Source: Methylopila jiangsuensis
GTDB lineage: Bacteria; Pseudomonadota; Alphaproteobacteria; Rhizobiales; Methylopilaceae
Length of the DNA: 64,000 nt
Assembly: GCF_027922305.1 (NCBI RefSeq)
Contig: NZ_BSFK01000010.1
Coordinates: 248,001-312,000, forward strand
Direction: 5' to 3'
Below, piece after piece: positions 28,036 through 38,287 of this stretch; the stretch's first letter is position 1, and each line of letters opens with the position of its first letter. The translations under genes were made by a program, and so were the position numbers. The notes below the pieces were generated by a model. It did not search any database and was not told the origin of the DNA. It worked only from the letters and a program-made list of their open reading frames with translations.

Positions 28036-28992
28036 GTGAACGCCCGATCCTTCCCCGATCTCGCCACGCTCCGCGCCTCCGGCAAGGTCGGGCTCGCCCG
28101 CGCGCTGGCGAAGCTCGAACGCGGGGCGGGCAGCCTCGAGGCGGCCGAACTGCTCGACGCCGCCGAGGCCGAGCCCCACGGCGACGTGCTGGGCCTCACC
28201 GGCCCGCCCGGCGTCGGCAAGTCCACGCTCACCGGCGCGCTGGTGCGGGCCTTCCGGGCGCAGGGGCGCACGGTCGGCGTGGTGGCGGTGGACCCGTCCT
28301 CCATGCGCTCCGGCGGCGCGCTGCTGGGCGACCGCGCCCGCATCCCCACCGACCCGGACGACCGGGGCGTGTTCGTGCGCTCGCTCGCCGCCCGCGACCG
28401 GCTGGGCGGCCTGTCGGAGCTCGCCTTCGGCGCGGTGCTGCTGATGCGCGCGCTGTTCGACCGGGTGATCGTGGAGACGGTCGGCGTCGGCCAGTCCGAG
28501 GCGGACGTGGCGCTGGTGGCGGACACCATCCTGCTCGCGGTGCAGCCCGCCTCCGGCGACGCGCTGCAGTTCATCAAGGCCGGCGTCATGGAACTGCCGG
28601 ACGTGATGGCGGTGACCAAGGCCGATCTCGGCCTGCCGGCGATCCGCGCCCGCGAGGACCTGGAGGGCGCCATGGCCCTGACGAATCCCGGAACCGGCCG
28701 CTGGCGCGCGCCAGTGACGCTGGTGGCGTCCGAGACCGGGGAGGGGCTCGACACGCTGGTGGCCCTGATCGAGGAGCACGCCGTCTTCCTGCGCGAGGGC
28801 GGCCTGCGGGAGCGCCGCCGCGCCGAACGGAGCGAGGCCCGGCTGCGGGCGGGGCTCAGGACCAAGTTCGGGACCGTGGGCCTCGCCGCCTGCGCCGCCG
28901 TCCTGCCCGGCCTGTCCGGCGGACCCTTCGCCCGCGAGGCGGAGGCGACCCGCATCCTGTCCGCGCGCCTGCGCGGCGACGGCGCGGCGTAG
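28036..28992 (+). CDS. meaB: Methylmalonyl-CoA mutase-associated GTPase MeaB
   Basis: A 318-residue SIMIBI-class GTPase that loads and protects the B12 cofactor of methylmalonyl-CoA (or related) mutase. The P-loop is GPPGVGKST, switch regions contain VVAVDPSS and VETVGVGQSEADV, and VTKADLG is the guanine-specificity motif. The start is GTG at 28036 with no strong ribosome site, and an N-terminal extension is not supported. No mutase gene is nearby, so it must act on one encoded elsewhere. Confidence 0.93.
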   Translation: MNARSFPDLATLRASGKVGLARALAKLERGAGSLEAAELLDAAEAEPHGDVLGLTGPPGVGKSTLTGALVRAFRAQGRTVGVVAVDPSSMRSGGALLGDRARIPTDPDDRGVFVRSLAARDRLGGLSELAFGAVLLMRALFDRVIVETVGVGQSEADVALVADTILLAVQPASGDALQFIKAGVMELPDVMAVTKADLGLPAIRAREDLEGAMALTNPGTGRWRAPVTLVASETGEGLDTLVALIEEHAVFLREGGLRERRRAERSEARLRAGLRTKFGTVGLAACAAVLPGLSGGPFAREAEATRILSARLRGDGAA

Positions 28993-29145
28993 CGGCCGGG
29001 CAGGCAGACCCCCGCTGCGGGACGTCGCGTCGCGCGCACGGCGCATGACGACGCGACGACGGCCGCATATTATATGTCGGTGACGAAGAGCCGGCGCTGC
29101 GCTGGCGTTGACTCAAGGCGTCGGCGCGGGCCGCGCGGGCGGACG

Positions 29146-30582
29146 ATGCACATCACCGAACTCGACACGACGGATCTGGCGGCGCTGGCGGAGCGGTTCG
29201 CGGGCGCGGATCATCTCGTGTTCCTCGACAGCGCCATGCCGCACGCCAAGCTTGGCCGCTACTCCTATCTGACCGCCTCCCCCTACGCCGTGCTGGAGGC
29301 GGGACAGGACGGCGCCCGCTTCGCCGGACGGCCGCTCGACGGCGATCCGCTTACGGCGCTCGGCGCGGCGCTGTCCGCCCAGCGCGCCGAAGCCCATCCC
29401 GACCTGCCGCCGTTCCAGGGAGGAGCCGCGGGCTTCATCGCCTACGACTACGGCCGCCGGCTGGAGCGCCTGCCGGCGCCGGCCGTGGACGATCTTGGCG
29501 TCCCCGACGCCATGCTCGGGCTCTACGACTGGGTGGTCGCCTGCGACCATCATCGCGACAGGGCCTGGCTGATCTCCACCGGCGCGCCCGAGACGGAGCC
29601 CGCGCCGCGCGCCGCGCGGGCGAAGGCCCGGGCCGACGAGGTGCTTGCCCGGCTGGCGCGGCCCGTCCCGAGCGCGCCCGTTGCGGCGGCGCCGGCCGCC
29701 CCGCTGCCGTTCCGCTCCAACTTCGACCGCGCCGCCTACGTGGAGGCGATCCGCGCCTGCGTGGACTACGTGCTGGCGGGCGACATCTTCCAGGCCAACA
29801 TCGCCCAGCGCTTCCTCGCCGATCTGCCGGCGGACTTCGACCCCTGGGCGTTCTACAGGCGCCTGCGCCGGCGCAACGCAGCGCCCTTCGGCGCCTATCT
29901 CGCCTTCGGCGATCTGGTGGTGGCCTCGTCCTCGCCCGAGCGCTTCGTCTCGGTCACGGGCGACCTCGTGGAGGCGCGGCCCATCAAGGGCACCACCAAG
30001 CGCTGGGCCGATCCCCATGCGGACGGGGCCTCGTCGCGGGTGCTGCTGGCCTCCGAGAAGGACCGGGCCGAGAACGTGATGATCGTCGACCTGCTGCGCA
30101 ACGACATCTCGCGGGTGAGCCGCCCCGGCGAAGTGGACGTGCCGACGCTGTGCGGGCTCGAGACCTACGCCTCGGTGCATCATCTGGTGTCGGTGGTGAC
30201 GGGGCGCCTGCGCGAGGGGCTTGGCGTCATCGACCTGCTGCGGGCGAGCTTCCCCGGCGGCTCCATCACCGGCGCGCCGAAGCTGCGCGCCATGGAGATC
30301 ATCACCGAGCTGGAGCGCCACGCCCGCGGCGTCTATTGCGGCTCCATCGGCTGGATCGGCTTCTCCGGCGACGCGGATTTCAACATCGCCATCCGCACCG
30401 CCACCATCGCCCGGGGCAAGGCGGTGTTCCAGGCCGGCGGCGGCATCACCGCCCTGTCCGACCCGGCGGCCGAGTATGACGAGAGCCTGACCAAGGCCCG
30501 CGCGGTGTTCGAGGCCTTCGGCGGCGTGCTGGACGAGGCCGGCGCCGACCGGGCCCGCGCCACGGCGGGAGGCCTCCGATGA
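29146..30582 (+). CDS. pabB: Aminodeoxychorismate synthase component I
   Basis: A 478-residue chorismate-utilising enzyme that aminates chorismate to 4-amino-4-deoxychorismate for folate. Lys281 in PIKGTTKR marks PabB; anthranilate synthase has Ala there (PIAGT). ASSSPERFVS, DLLRNDISRV and GSITGAPK are family motifs. Start ATG 29146 gives MHITELDTTD; a longer reading to 29074 adds an Arg-rich stretch. Its stop overlaps the pabA start (ATGA). The following two genes complete the p-aminobenzoate pathway. Confidence 0.95.
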   Translation: MHITELDTTDLAALAERFAGADHLVFLDSAMPHAKLGRYSYLTASPYAVLEAGQDGARFAGRPLDGDPLTALGAALSAQRAEAHPDLPPFQGGAAGFIAYDYGRRLERLPAPAVDDLGVPDAMLGLYDWVVACDHHRDRAWLISTGAPETEPAPRAARAKARADEVLARLARPVPSAPVAAAPAAPLPFRSNFDRAAYVEAIRACVDYVLAGDIFQANIAQRFLADLPADFDPWAFYRRLRRRNAAPFGAYLAFGDLVVASSSPERFVSVTGDLVEARPIKGTTKRWADPHADGASSRVLLASEKDRAENVMIVDLLRNDISRVSRPGEVDVPTLCGLETYASVHHLVSVVTGRLREGLGVIDLLRASFPGGSITGAPKLRAMEIITELERHARGVYCGSIGWIGFSGDADFNIAIRTATIARGKAVFQAGGGITALSDPAAEYDESLTKARAVFEAFGGVLDEAGADRARATAGGLR

Positions 30583-31172
30583 TCCTCGTCGTCGACAACT
30601 ACGACAGCTTCGTCTTCAACGTGGCCCGCTACTTCGAGGAGATCGGCCGCGAGGTCCGCGTGATCCGCAACGACGCGCTCACCGTGGAGGATGCCGGGGC
30701 GCTTCAGCCCGAAGCCATCGTGATCTCGCCCGGCCCCTGCACGCCCACCGAGGCCGGCGTCTCGCTGCCGCTGATCCGGGCGCTCTCGGGCCGCGTCCCC
30801 ATCCTCGGGATCTGCCTCGGCCATCAGGCGATCGGCGAGGTGTTCGGCGGCAAGGTCGTGCGCGCCCGCCGGCCGCTCCACGGCCGGGCCTCCCGCATCG
30901 CCCATGACGGGACCGGCCTGTTCGCCGGCCTGCCGAGCCCGCTCAGCGTGGGGCGCTACCACTCGCTGATCGTGGAGTTCGACGCCGGTTACGCCGGCCC
31001 GCTGCAGGTGACCGCCCGCTCCGAGGAGGGCGAGGTCATGGCGCTCCAGCACGTGGAGCACCCGACCTTCGGCGTGCAGTTCCACCCCGAGTCGATCCTG
31101 ACCGAGAACGGCCACGCGCTGCTGCGCAACTTCCTCGACGCGGCCAGGCGGCGACAGTCGTGCTGCGCCTGA
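30579..31172 (+). CDS. pabA: Glutamine amidotransferase component of aminodeoxychorismate/anthranilate synthase
   Basis: A 197-residue class I amidotransferase that feeds ammonia from glutamine to PabB. Cys79 in GICLGHQAI is the nucleophile, and the His-Glu pair lies in FHPESILTE. PabA and TrpG cannot be distinguished by sequence and may be shared, but the operon with pabB and pabC favours PabA. It overlaps pabB by four bases and pabC by thirteen. Confidence 0.93.
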   Translation: MILVVDNYDSFVFNVARYFEEIGREVRVIRNDALTVEDAGALQPEAIVISPGPCTPTEAGVSLPLIRALSGRVPILGICLGHQAIGEVFGGKVVRARRPLHGRASRIAHDGTGLFAGLPSPLSVGRYHSLIVEFDAGYAGPLQVTARSEEGEVMALQHVEHPTFGVQFHPESILTENGHALLRNFLDAARRRQSCCA

Positions 31173-31993
31173 ACGGCCAGCCGGTCGCGGACGTGAACCG
31201 CGCGCCGTTCGACCTCGCCGATCGCGGGCTGACGCTGGGCGACGGCCTGTTCGAGACCATCGCCGTGTTCGGCGGCCGCCCCGCGGCGCTCGGCCTTCAT
31301 CTCGACCGGCTCTGCGCCGCCGCCGCGGAGATTCGCCTGCCCGTGGACCGCGCCGCGCTTGAGCGCGAGGTTCTGGCGCTCGCGGGCGAGGGCGACGGGG
31401 TGATCCGGCTCACCGTGACCCGCGGCGCCGGCGCGCGGGGCCTCGCGATTCCCGATGGGGCCGAGCCCGCCGTGATCGCGGCGCGGGGGCCTTATCCCCC
31501 GAACGCGCTGTTCGCGGCCGTGCGGCTCGCGACCGTCTCCGTCCGGCGCAATCCGAGCTCGTTCGTCTCCCGCGCCAAGACCCTGTCCTATCTCGACAGC
31601 GTGCTGGCCTTCGACGCGGCGCGCCGCACCGGCGCCGATGACGCGCTGATGCTGAACACGGCGGGGCGCGTCGCCTCCACCGCCATGGCCAATCTGTTCG
31701 CGGTGGTGGGGGGGATCGTCGTCACCCCTTCGCTCGACGAGGGGATTCTGCCGGGGGTGACCCGGCGTCTGGCGCTGGACGCCTGCCGCGACCTCGGAAT
31801 TCCTGTGGAGGAGCGGCCGCTCGGACTACACGAGTTCGTCAGCGCGGAGGCGGCTTTCGCCGCCAACAGCGTCCGGCTGGCGATGCCGGTCGCCGCCGTC
31901 GACGAAAACGTGATGCCGGGCGCGGGCCATCCGGTGGTGGCCCGGCTCTCGGCCGCGGTGGCCGCGGCCTGCGGCGCGCCGCACCCGCGCTGA
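31160..31993 (+). CDS. pabC: Aminodeoxychorismate lyase (class IV aminotransferase fold)
   Basis: A 277-residue fold-type IV PLP enzyme. Lys140 in SRAKTLSYL is the PLP lysine; DRGLTLGDGLFET and RVASTAMANLF are characteristic blocks. It releases p-aminobenzoate from aminodeoxychorismate; a D-amino-acid or branched-chain aminotransferase role is excluded mainly by context. GTG 31160 overlaps pabA by thirteen bases, indicating translational coupling. It is the last gene of the pab set. Confidence 0.88.
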   Translation: MLRLNGQPVADVNRAPFDLADRGLTLGDGLFETIAVFGGRPAALGLHLDRLCAAAAEIRLPVDRAALEREVLALAGEGDGVIRLTVTRGAGARGLAIPDGAEPAVIAARGPYPPNALFAAVRLATVSVRRNPSSFVSRAKTLSYLDSVLAFDAARRTGADDALMLNTAGRVASTAMANLFAVVGGIVVTPSLDEGILPGVTRRLALDACRDLGIPVEERPLGLHEFVSAEAAFAANSVRLAMPVAAVDENVMPGAGHPVVARLSAAVAAACGAPHPR

Positions 31994-32016
31994 GGCGGCG
32001 GGGCGCGTCCCCGAGG

Positions 32017-32517
32017 TCAGGGCAGGGCGTCGAAGCCGGGGCCGAATCCGTTCAGCGACACCGGCACGCCGATGCCCTTTTCGGGCGTCTGGAAGATGAT
32101 GAAGGTGGCGCTCTTGCCGGTGCGCAGCTGGTTCACCAGCGGGTCCTCCAGCACCACCTCGGCCACGCAGCCGTTGGTGAGGCAGCGCACGAATCCGGCG
32201 CGGCCGACCTCGGTCTGGTCGATGCGCAGGCCGAGGCCCGAGGGCAGCAGCACGCCGAGCGGCGCCAGCACGCGCAGCAGGCGGCTCTTCTTGTCCGCGG
32301 TCTTCAGCACGATGACGGTGAGGCCCACATTCGGCATGTCGTCCGCGGTGACGCTCTGCACCAGGGCGCACTGTTCGCCCTGCGCGCCGGCGGGCGTGTC
32401 GCAGCGCATCTGCCAGTCGCCATGGGTGGCCTTCACGGCCCCCTGCGCATGGGCGGCGGCGGGCGCGAGCGCGGCGAGGGAGGCGACGGCGAGCGCCGCC
32501 AGTGGATTGCGTGGCAC
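32017..32517 (-). CDS. Invasion-associated locus B (IalB) family protein
   Basis: A 166-residue exported protein of the IalB family. A signal peptide ([19 protein letters not shown]) is followed by the conserved THGDWQMRCDTP and a CLTNGCVAEV block with paired cysteines, then FIIFQTPEKGIGVPVSLNGF. IalB was found as a virulence factor in Bartonella, but homologues are widespread in free-living Rhizobiales with unknown function. GTG 32517 is chosen because GGAGA lies upstream and it gives the signal peptide; reading to 32670 would put 51 residues ahead of it. Confidence 0.9.
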   Translation of the reverse strand: MPRNPLAALAVASLAALAPAAAHAQGAVKATHGDWQMRCDTPAGAQGEQCALVQSVTADDMPNVGLTVIVLKTADKKSRLLRVLAPLGVLLPSGLGLRIDQTEVGRAGFVRCLTNGCVAEVVLEDPLVNQLRTGKSATFIIFQTPEKGIGVPVSLNGFGPGFDALP

Positions 32518-32859
32518 GGGCTGATGCTCTCCGGGATGGGGACCGCTGCGGGGTAACAGAGCGGCCCGGTCTGTCAAGCGAAGACGGCCTCGAGAGCCAT
32601 GCGCGGCGCGCGCGGCCTTCGCGCCTTTATGCCGCACGGCGTCGCCGGGGGCCACATTGAGCTTTGGCAATCTTTATGTTTTCAAAGGTGCGGCGAAAAC
32701 TGGGCGGCGCAGGCCGCGCGGTGGATTCGCGATCGCGCGTCCGTCGCGCCGTCGCGAATACGACCAATGACGCATATGCCGCGCCGTGATGGTGCGTGAT
32801 GACAAGCACGACGGGCGTGGACGCGTCCGCGACAGGGAAGAGACGAGGGGCAGGCCACA

Positions 32860-33714
32860 ATGCTTCCATCCGGACGTCTGACGTCGTTCATGATTTCGGC
32901 CGCGGGCCTGTTCGCCGCCGCTCCGGCGCTTGCCGGCGACGGCCAGCCCTCGCCGTGGCAGCTGGGCTTCCAGCAGTCGGCCTCCCCGATCTTCGAGCAG
33001 ATCCACTCGTTCCATAATTTCATTCTGGTCATCATCGTCGCCATCACGCTGTTCGTGCTGGGGCTGCTGGTCTACTGCGTGGTCCGCTTCAACGAGAAGT
33101 CGAACCCGGTTCCCTCCAAGACCACCCATCACACCATGCTCGAGGTGGTGTGGACGATCGCGCCGGTTCTCATCCTGGTCGTGATCGCCATCCCGTCCTT
33201 CCGGCTGCTCTACGCCCAGTTCACGCCGCCTCCGGCCGATCTGACCATCAAGGTCGTCGGACGCCAGTGGAACTGGGACATCGTCTATCCGGACGCCAAC
33301 GAGCTGACGCTGACCGCGGTCATGCTCCAGGACAGCGAGCTGAACGGCAAGCCGCGCCTGCTGGCGGTGGACAACGAGGCCGTGGTTCCGGTCGGCAAGG
33401 TGGTCCACGTGGACGTGACCGCCGAGGACGTGCTGCACTCCTTCGCCATGCCGGCGTTCGGCGTGAAGGTGGACGCGGTGCCGGGCCGTCTGAACTCCAC
33501 CTGGTTCCGCGCCGATCGCGAGGGCGTCTATTACGGCCAGTGCTCCGAGCTCTGCGGCCAGGACCACGCCTTCATGCCGATCGCCATCCGCGTGGTGAAC
33601 GACGACCTCTACAAGCGCTGGCTCGAAGCGGCGCAGAAAGACACCGACGAAGCGAAGAAGCTGCTCGAGGCGTCCGTGAACGGCGCCGCCGCGACCAACG
33701 TCGCGCAGCGCTGA
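32860..33714 (+). CDS. ctaC: Cytochrome c oxidase subunit II
   Basis: A 284-residue aa3-type oxidase subunit II. A signal peptide (ending APALAGD) and two transmembrane helices (about residues 48-70 and 95-117) precede the periplasmic cupredoxin domain with [14 protein letters not shown] and the copper-A ligands in [16 protein letters not shown]. It receives electrons from cytochrome c. First gene of the oxidase locus; a promoter in the 340-base gap with ialB is expected, but I cannot place it. Confidence 0.96.
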   Translation: MLPSGRLTSFMISAAGLFAAAPALAGDGQPSPWQLGFQQSASPIFEQIHSFHNFILVIIVAITLFVLGLLVYCVVRFNEKSNPVPSKTTHHTMLEVVWTIAPVLILVVIAIPSFRLLYAQFTPPPADLTIKVVGRQWNWDIVYPDANELTLTAVMLQDSELNGKPRLLAVDNEAVVPVGKVVHVDVTAEDVLHSFAMPAFGVKVDAVPGRLNSTWFRADREGVYYGQCSELCGQDHAFMPIAIRVVNDDLYKRWLEAAQKDTDEAKKLLEASVNGAAATNVAQR

Positions 33715-33745
33715 CGCCGAACGAGCACGAGGGAGACACGAGGCC

Positions 33746-35350
33746 ATGGCTGCTGCGGCGCACGGGATGACGCACGCGTCCCACGATCATCCGACCGGAT
33801 GGCGGCGTTACGTCTATTCGACGAACCACAAGGACATCGGCACGATGTACCTGATCTTCGCGATCATCGCGGGGATCATCGGCGGCGCGCTGTCGATCGG
33901 CATGCGGCTCGAGCTCCAGGAGCCGGGCATGCAGATCTTCACCAACCCGAACACCTTCAACGCCTTCACCACCGCCCACGGCCTCATCATGATCTTCTTC
34001 ATGGTGATGCCCGCGGTGATCGGCGGCTTCGCCAACTGGTTCGTGCCGCTCATGATCGGCGCGCCGGACATGGCGTTCCCGCGCATGAACAACATCTCGT
34101 TCTGGCTGCTGATCCCCGCGATCGGCCTGCTGCTGATCTCGCTGTTCGTGCCCGGCGCGCCCGGCTCGCACGGCGTCTCCGGTGGCTGGACGATCTATCC
34201 GCCGTACTCCACCAGCGGCCAGCCCGGACCGGCGATGGACTTCGCCATCCTCGGCCTGCACATCGCCGGCGCGTCGTCGATCCTCGGCGCCATCAACTTC
34301 ATCACCACCATCTTCAACATGCGCGCCCCGGGCATGACGCTGCACAAGATGCCGCTGTTCGCCTGGTCCGTCCTGGTCACCGCCTTCCTGCTGCTGCTGT
34401 CGCTGCCCGTGCTCGCCGGCGCGATCACCATGCTGCTCACCGACCGCAACTTCGGCACCACCTTCTTCACGCCCGCGGGCGGCGGCGACCCGATCCTCTA
34501 CCAGCACCTGTTCTGGTTCTTCGGCCACCCGGAGGTGTACATCCTGATCCTGCCGGGCTTCGGCATCATCAGCCACATCATCTCCACCTTCTCCCGCAAG
34601 CCGGTGTTCGGCTACCTGGGCATGGCCTACGCCATGGTGGCGATCGGCGTGGTCGGCTTCGTCGTGTGGGCCCACCACATGTACACGACCGGCATTTCGG
34701 TGAACACGCAGGCCTACTTCGTGTTCGCCACCATGGTGATCGCGGTCCCGACCGGCGTGAAGATCTTCTCGTGGATCGCCACCATGTGGGGCGGCTCGAT
34801 CTCGCTCCGCACCCCCATGATCTGGGCGATCGGCTTCATCTTCCTGTTCACGCTCGGCGGCGTGACGGGCGTGGTGCTCGCCAACGCCGGCATCGACCGC
34901 TCGCTGCACGACACCTATTACGTGGTGGCCCATTTCCACTACGTGCTGTCGCTGGGCGCCGTGTTCGCCATCTTCGCGGGCTGGTACTACTGGTTCCCGA
35001 AGATGTTCGGCTACATGTACAACGAGACCATCGGCAAGGTGCACTTCTGGGTCACCTTCGTGGGCGTGAACCTGGTGTTCTTCCCGCAGCACTTCCTCGG
35101 TCTCGCCGGCATGCCGCGCCGCTACGTGGACTATCCGGAGGCCTTCGCCGGCTGGAACTTCGTGTCGTCGATCGGCTCCTACATCTCGGCGCTCGGCGTG
35201 TTCATCTTCCTCTACGGCGTGTTCGAGGCCTTCTCGAAGAAGCGCGTCGCGGGCGACAACCCGTGGGGCGAGGGCGCGACGACGCTGGAGTGGACGCTGT
35301 CCTCGCCGCCGCCGTTCCACCAGTTCGAGACCCTGCCGCGCGTCAAGTGA
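33746..35350 (+). CDS. ctaD: Cytochrome c oxidase subunit I
   Basis: A 534-residue haem-copper oxidase subunit I with 12 membrane helices. The haem a ligand His is in [12 protein letters not shown], the copper-B/Tyr block is [17 protein letters not shown], the two copper His lie in WAHHMYT, and the haem pair is in [10 protein letters not shown]. These fit A-family aa3 oxidase, with D- and K-channel residues expected in those segments. It is 31 bases after ctaC, in one transcript. Confidence 0.97.
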   Translation: MAAAAHGMTHASHDHPTGWRRYVYSTNHKDIGTMYLIFAIIAGIIGGALSIGMRLELQEPGMQIFTNPNTFNAFTTAHGLIMIFFMVMPAVIGGFANWFVPLMIGAPDMAFPRMNNISFWLLIPAIGLLLISLFVPGAPGSHGVSGGWTIYPPYSTSGQPGPAMDFAILGLHIAGASSILGAINFITTIFNMRAPGMTLHKMPLFAWSVLVTAFLLLLSLPVLAGAITMLLTDRNFGTTFFTPAGGGDPILYQHLFWFFGHPEVYILILPGFGIISHIISTFSRKPVFGYLGMAYAMVAIGVVGFVVWAHHMYTTGISVNTQAYFVFATMVIAVPTGVKIFSWIATMWGGSISLRTPMIWAIGFIFLFTLGGVTGVVLANAGIDRSLHDTYYVVAHFHYVLSLGAVFAIFAGWYYWFPKMFGYMYNETIGKVHFWVTFVGVNLVFFPQHFLGLAGMPRRYVDYPEAFAGWNFVSSIGSYISALGVFIFLYGVFEAFSKKRVAGDNPWGEGATTLEWTLSSPPPFHQFETLPRVK

Positions 35351-35356
35351 CGCGAC

Positions 35357-35521
35357 GGTCCGGGCGCGGCTTCGGCGGGCGCCCGGACCGAAGGCTTCCG
35401 CCGCGCGCCGCGCGGCCTGGATGACACCTTCTCCGGGCGGCCGGTTCGCCGCCCGGAACCGCATGGGGCCGGAGCCGTCGCGGCCTGACGGGTCCCGCAT
35501 CGGCCGGACGCTGGTCCGGCC
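35357..35521 (+). promoter_or_regulatory. Cluster of three strong hairpins between ctaD and ctaB
   Basis: Three stems in 165 bases: 35357-35367 with 35379-35389 (GGTCCGGGCGC/GCGCCCGGACC), 35433-35440 with 35449-35456 (CCGGGCGG/CCGCCCGG), and 35502-35509 with 35514-35521 (GGCCGGAC/GTCCGGCC). None has a T-run, so they look like mRNA-stabilising or processing stems rather than intrinsic terminators. Confidence 0.55.
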
Positions 35522-35545
35522 GCAAGATCGAGGCTTCGCCTGCGC

Positions 35546-36514
35546 ATGACCTTCGCCCACGACGACACCGCCGCACACACCGCGGTCCCGGCCATGCCCG
35601 GGCCGAGCCTCGCCGGCGTCGAGGACTACATCGCCCTGCTCAAGCCGCGGGTGATGTCGCTGGTGGTGTTCAGCGCCCTGGTCGGCATGGTCGCCGCGCC
35701 GTCGGGGCTGCACCCCGTGCTGGCCGCGATCGCGCTGCTCTGCATCGCCGTGGGCGCGGGCGCGTCGGGCGCGCTCAACATGTGGTGGGACGCGGACATC
35801 GACGCGGTGATGACCCGCACCGCCAACCGCCCCGTGCCCGCCGGCCGCATGACGCCGGGCGAAGCCTGCGCCTTCGGCGTGGTGCTCTCCGTCGGCTCGG
35901 TGCTGATGCTGGGGCTCGCCTCCAACTGGCTCGCCGCCGGCCTGCTCGCCTTCACCATCTTCTTCTACGTGGTGATCTACACCATGTGGCTGAAGCGCTG
36001 GACGCCCCAGAACATCGTCATCGGCGGTCTCGCCGGCGCCATGCCGCCCATGGTGGGCTGGGCCGCGGTGTCGGGCGAGGTCAGCCTGCACAGCGCGCTG
36101 CTGGTCGCCATCATCTTCATGTGGACGCCGCCGCACTTCTGGGCGCTGGCGCTGATCAAGTCGGACGACTACGCCCGCGCGGGCGTGCCCATGCTGCCCT
36201 GCGTCGCCGGTCCCGACGAGACCCGCCGCCAGATCCTGCTCTATGCGCTGGCGCTCGCGCCGCTCGGCGTCGCGCCGGCCCTGGTCGGCCTCGGCGGCTG
36301 GCTCTATCTGGCGCTGTCCTCGGTGCTCGGGCTCGGCTTCGTGCTCCGCGCGGTCGCGGTCTACCGCCGCCGCGAGGGCGAGGCCGCGCGCAAGGCGGCG
36401 GGCGGCCTGTTCGGCTTCTCGCTGATCTATCTGTTCGCCCTGCTCGCCGTCGTGCTGGTGGAGAAGCTCGCCGGGCTGCCGCCGCTGCCCTCGCTTCTGC
36501 CGGGCTGGATGTGA
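35546..36514 (+). CDS. ctaB: Protohaem IX farnesyltransferase (haem O synthase)
   Basis: A 322-residue UbiA-family prenyltransferase making haem O for the oxidase. The DxxxD motif region [15 protein letters not shown] and the second RPVPAGRM block bind farnesyl diphosphate, with about nine membrane helices. The start at ATG 35546 is the first in frame. It is separated from ctaD by the hairpin cluster and precedes the small membrane gene and ctaG in the usual alphaproteobacterial order. Confidence 0.95.
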   Translation: MTFAHDDTAAHTAVPAMPGPSLAGVEDYIALLKPRVMSLVVFSALVGMVAAPSGLHPVLAAIALLCIAVGAGASGALNMWWDADIDAVMTRTANRPVPAGRMTPGEACAFGVVLSVGSVLMLGLASNWLAAGLLAFTIFFYVVIYTMWLKRWTPQNIVIGGLAGAMPPMVGWAAVSGEVSLHSALLVAIIFMWTPPHFWALALIKSDDYARAGVPMLPCVAGPDETRRQILLYALALAPLGVAPALVGLGGWLYLALSSVLGLGFVLRAVAVYRRREGEAARKAAGGLFGFSLIYLFALLAVVLVEKLAGLPPLPSLLPGWM

Positions 36515-36519
36515 GCGCC

Positions 36520-36684
36520 ATGGCCGACAAGCCGGAGCCGGGCGTGGTCCTGACCGAGGAGCAGAAGCGCCAGCGCGGGCGCCGCAACGTGGCGCTCGCC
36601 GTCACGCTCGGCGTGCTGGTGGTGCTGTTCTGGGTGATGACGATCGTGCATCTCGGCGGCAACGTGCTGAACCGGCCGATGTGA
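36520..36684 (+). CDS. Small oxidase-locus membrane protein (CoxF-like)
   Basis: A 54-residue protein with a charged N-terminus (LTEEQKRQRGRRN) and one transmembrane helix (about residues 27-47). It sits between ctaB and ctaG, where Rhizobiales carry a short conserved protein called CoxF; assignment is by position, size and topology. The start is five bases after the ctaB stop, and its stop precedes the ctaG start by 11 bases. Confidence 0.8.
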   Translation: MADKPEPGVVLTEEQKRQRGRRNVALAVTLGVLVVLFWVMTIVHLGGNVLNRPM

Positions 36685-36695
36685 GGGAGACGCCC

Positions 36696-37286
36696 GTGAC
36701 CGAGCCCGCGCCCTCCGCCGACCTCAACCGCCGCCACGGCCGCGTCGCGCTGGCCTGCGTCGCCTTCGTCGCGCTCATGGTGGGCGCGGCCTACGCCGCC
36801 GTGCCGCTGTACGACATGTTCTGCCGCGCCACCGGCTTCGGCGGCACCACCCAGGTGGCGGCCGCCGCGCCGAAGCAGGCGCTCGATCGCGAGATCACCG
36901 TGCGCTTCGACGCCAATGTGGCGCCGGGGCTCGACTGGTCGTTCCGGCCCGAGGTGACCAACGTCCGGGTCAAGGTCGGCGAGACCAAGCTGGTGCTGTT
37001 CAAGGTCAAGAACCGCTCCGACCGTGAGCTGGCCGGAACCGCCACCTACAATGTCACGCCGGAGACCACAGGCGGGCACTTCGCCAAGCTGCAGTGCTTC
37101 TGCTTCACCGAGCAGGTGCTGAAGCCCGGCGAGGAGCTCGACATGCCGGTGGCCTTCTTCGTGGATCCGTCCATCGCGGACGACCACGAGCTCGACCGCG
37201 TGAGCCGCATCACGCTGTCCTACACCTTCTTCCCCGCGAAGGCGCCCCGGCTGACCTCCGCAGGAACCGAACGACCGAAACTCTGA
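36696..37286 (+). CDS. ctaG: Cytochrome c oxidase assembly protein CtaG/Cox11
   Basis: A 196-residue copper chaperone for the copper-B site of subunit I. One transmembrane helix (about residues 17-37) is followed by YDMFCRATGFGGT and the copper-binding CFCFTEQ, both conserved in Cox11. GTG 36696 is preferred because GAGGGAGA lies just upstream; an earlier GTG at 36681 overlaps the upstream stop codon. Confidence 0.94.
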   Translation: MTEPAPSADLNRRHGRVALACVAFVALMVGAAYAAVPLYDMFCRATGFGGTTQVAAAAPKQALDREITVRFDANVAPGLDWSFRPEVTNVRVKVGETKLVLFKVKNRSDRELAGTATYNVTPETTGGHFAKLQCFCFTEQVLKPGEELDMPVAFFVDPSIADDHELDRVSRITLSYTFFPAKAPRLTSAGTERPKL

Positions 37287-37355
37287 ACGAAGATCCTTCC
37301 GCCGACGGGCGCCCGACGACGCGGACGAGACGAAAAGCATAAAGGGGAGACGTCA

Positions 37356-38192
37356 ATGGCCGACGCCCACGCCAAGCACCACGATTACCATCTCGTCGAT
37401 CCGAGCCCGTGGCCGTTCCTGTCGTCGATGGCGGCGTTCGTCACCGCGATCGGCGCGGTGGTCTGGATGCACGGCGGCACGCCCTGGGTGTTCGCGGGCG
37501 GCTTCGCCTTCCTGCTCTACACCGCCATCTCCTGGTGGGCGGACGTGATCAAGGAGGCCCATTCCGGCTTCCACACCCGCGTGGTGCAGCTGCACCTGCG
37601 CTACGGCATGATCCTGTTCATCGCCTCCGAGGTGATGTTCTTCGTCGCCTGGTTCTGGGCCTTCTTCGACGTGGCGCTGTTCCCGAACGAGGCGCACCAG
37701 TTCCTGCGCGCCGAGCACACCGGGGGCGTGTGGCCGCCGAAGAGCATCCAGACCTTCGACCCGTGGCACCTGCCGCTGCTCAACACCATGATCCTGCTGA
37801 CCTCCGGCACCACCATCACCTGGGCGCACCACGCGCTGGTGCATGGCGACCGCAAGGGTCTGAAGCAGGGCCTCGCGCTCACCATCCTGCTCGGCGTGCT
37901 GTTCAGCTGCCTGCAGGCGGTGGAGTACCACGAGGCGACCTTCGCCTTCTCCGAGAACATCTACGGCGCGACCTTCTTCATGGCGACCGGCTTCCACGGC
38001 TTCCACGTGATCGTCGGCACCATCTTCCTGGCGGTCTGCCTCGTCCGCGCCATGAAGGGCCACTTCACCCCGAAGCAGCATTTCGGCTTCGAGGCGGCGG
38101 CCTGGTACTGGCACTTCGTGGACGTGGTGTGGCTGTTCCTGTTCGCCGTGATCTACGTCTGGGGCGCCGGTCCGAACGTCGCTTCCCACTGA
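37356..38192 (+). CDS. ctaE: Cytochrome c oxidase subunit III
   Basis: A 278-residue seven-helix subunit III. Family motifs include [45 protein letters not shown] and the C-terminal [18 protein letters not shown]. It stabilises subunit I and proton uptake. AAGGGGAG lies upstream of ATG 37356. A 12-base hairpin after the stop may end part of the transcript. Confidence 0.97.
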   Translation: MADAHAKHHDYHLVDPSPWPFLSSMAAFVTAIGAVVWMHGGTPWVFAGGFAFLLYTAISWWADVIKEAHSGFHTRVVQLHLRYGMILFIASEVMFFVAWFWAFFDVALFPNEAHQFLRAEHTGGVWPPKSIQTFDPWHLPLLNTMILLTSGTTITWAHHALVHGDRKGLKQGLALTILLGVLFSCLQAVEYHEATFAFSENIYGATFFMATGFHGFHVIVGTIFLAVCLVRAMKGHFTPKQHFGFEAAAWYWHFVDVVWLFLFAVIYVWGAGPNVASH

Positions 38193-38215
38193 CGCGCGCT
38201 GCGTCGTAAACTTCC

Positions 38216-38242
38216 GAAGCCGCCGGCCCCGCCGGCGGCTTC
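38216..38242 (+). terminator. GC hairpin after ctaE
   Basis: GAAGCCGCCGGC and GCCGGCGGCTTC form a perfect 12-base stem with loop CCC. Only GTCGTTT follows, so it is a weak terminator or attenuator between ctaE and the DUF983 gene. Confidence 0.6.
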
Positions 38243-38287
38243 GTCGTTTCCGGTCCGTGAAGGGCCGTCTTCTGAAGGCCCATCGCC

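Noticed and set aside
33572-36136. Very long open frame on the minus strand across the oxidase genes
   Set aside because: It is antisense to conserved ctaD and ctaB, has His/Asp/Arg-rich composition typical of GC-rich antisense frames, and resembles no family.
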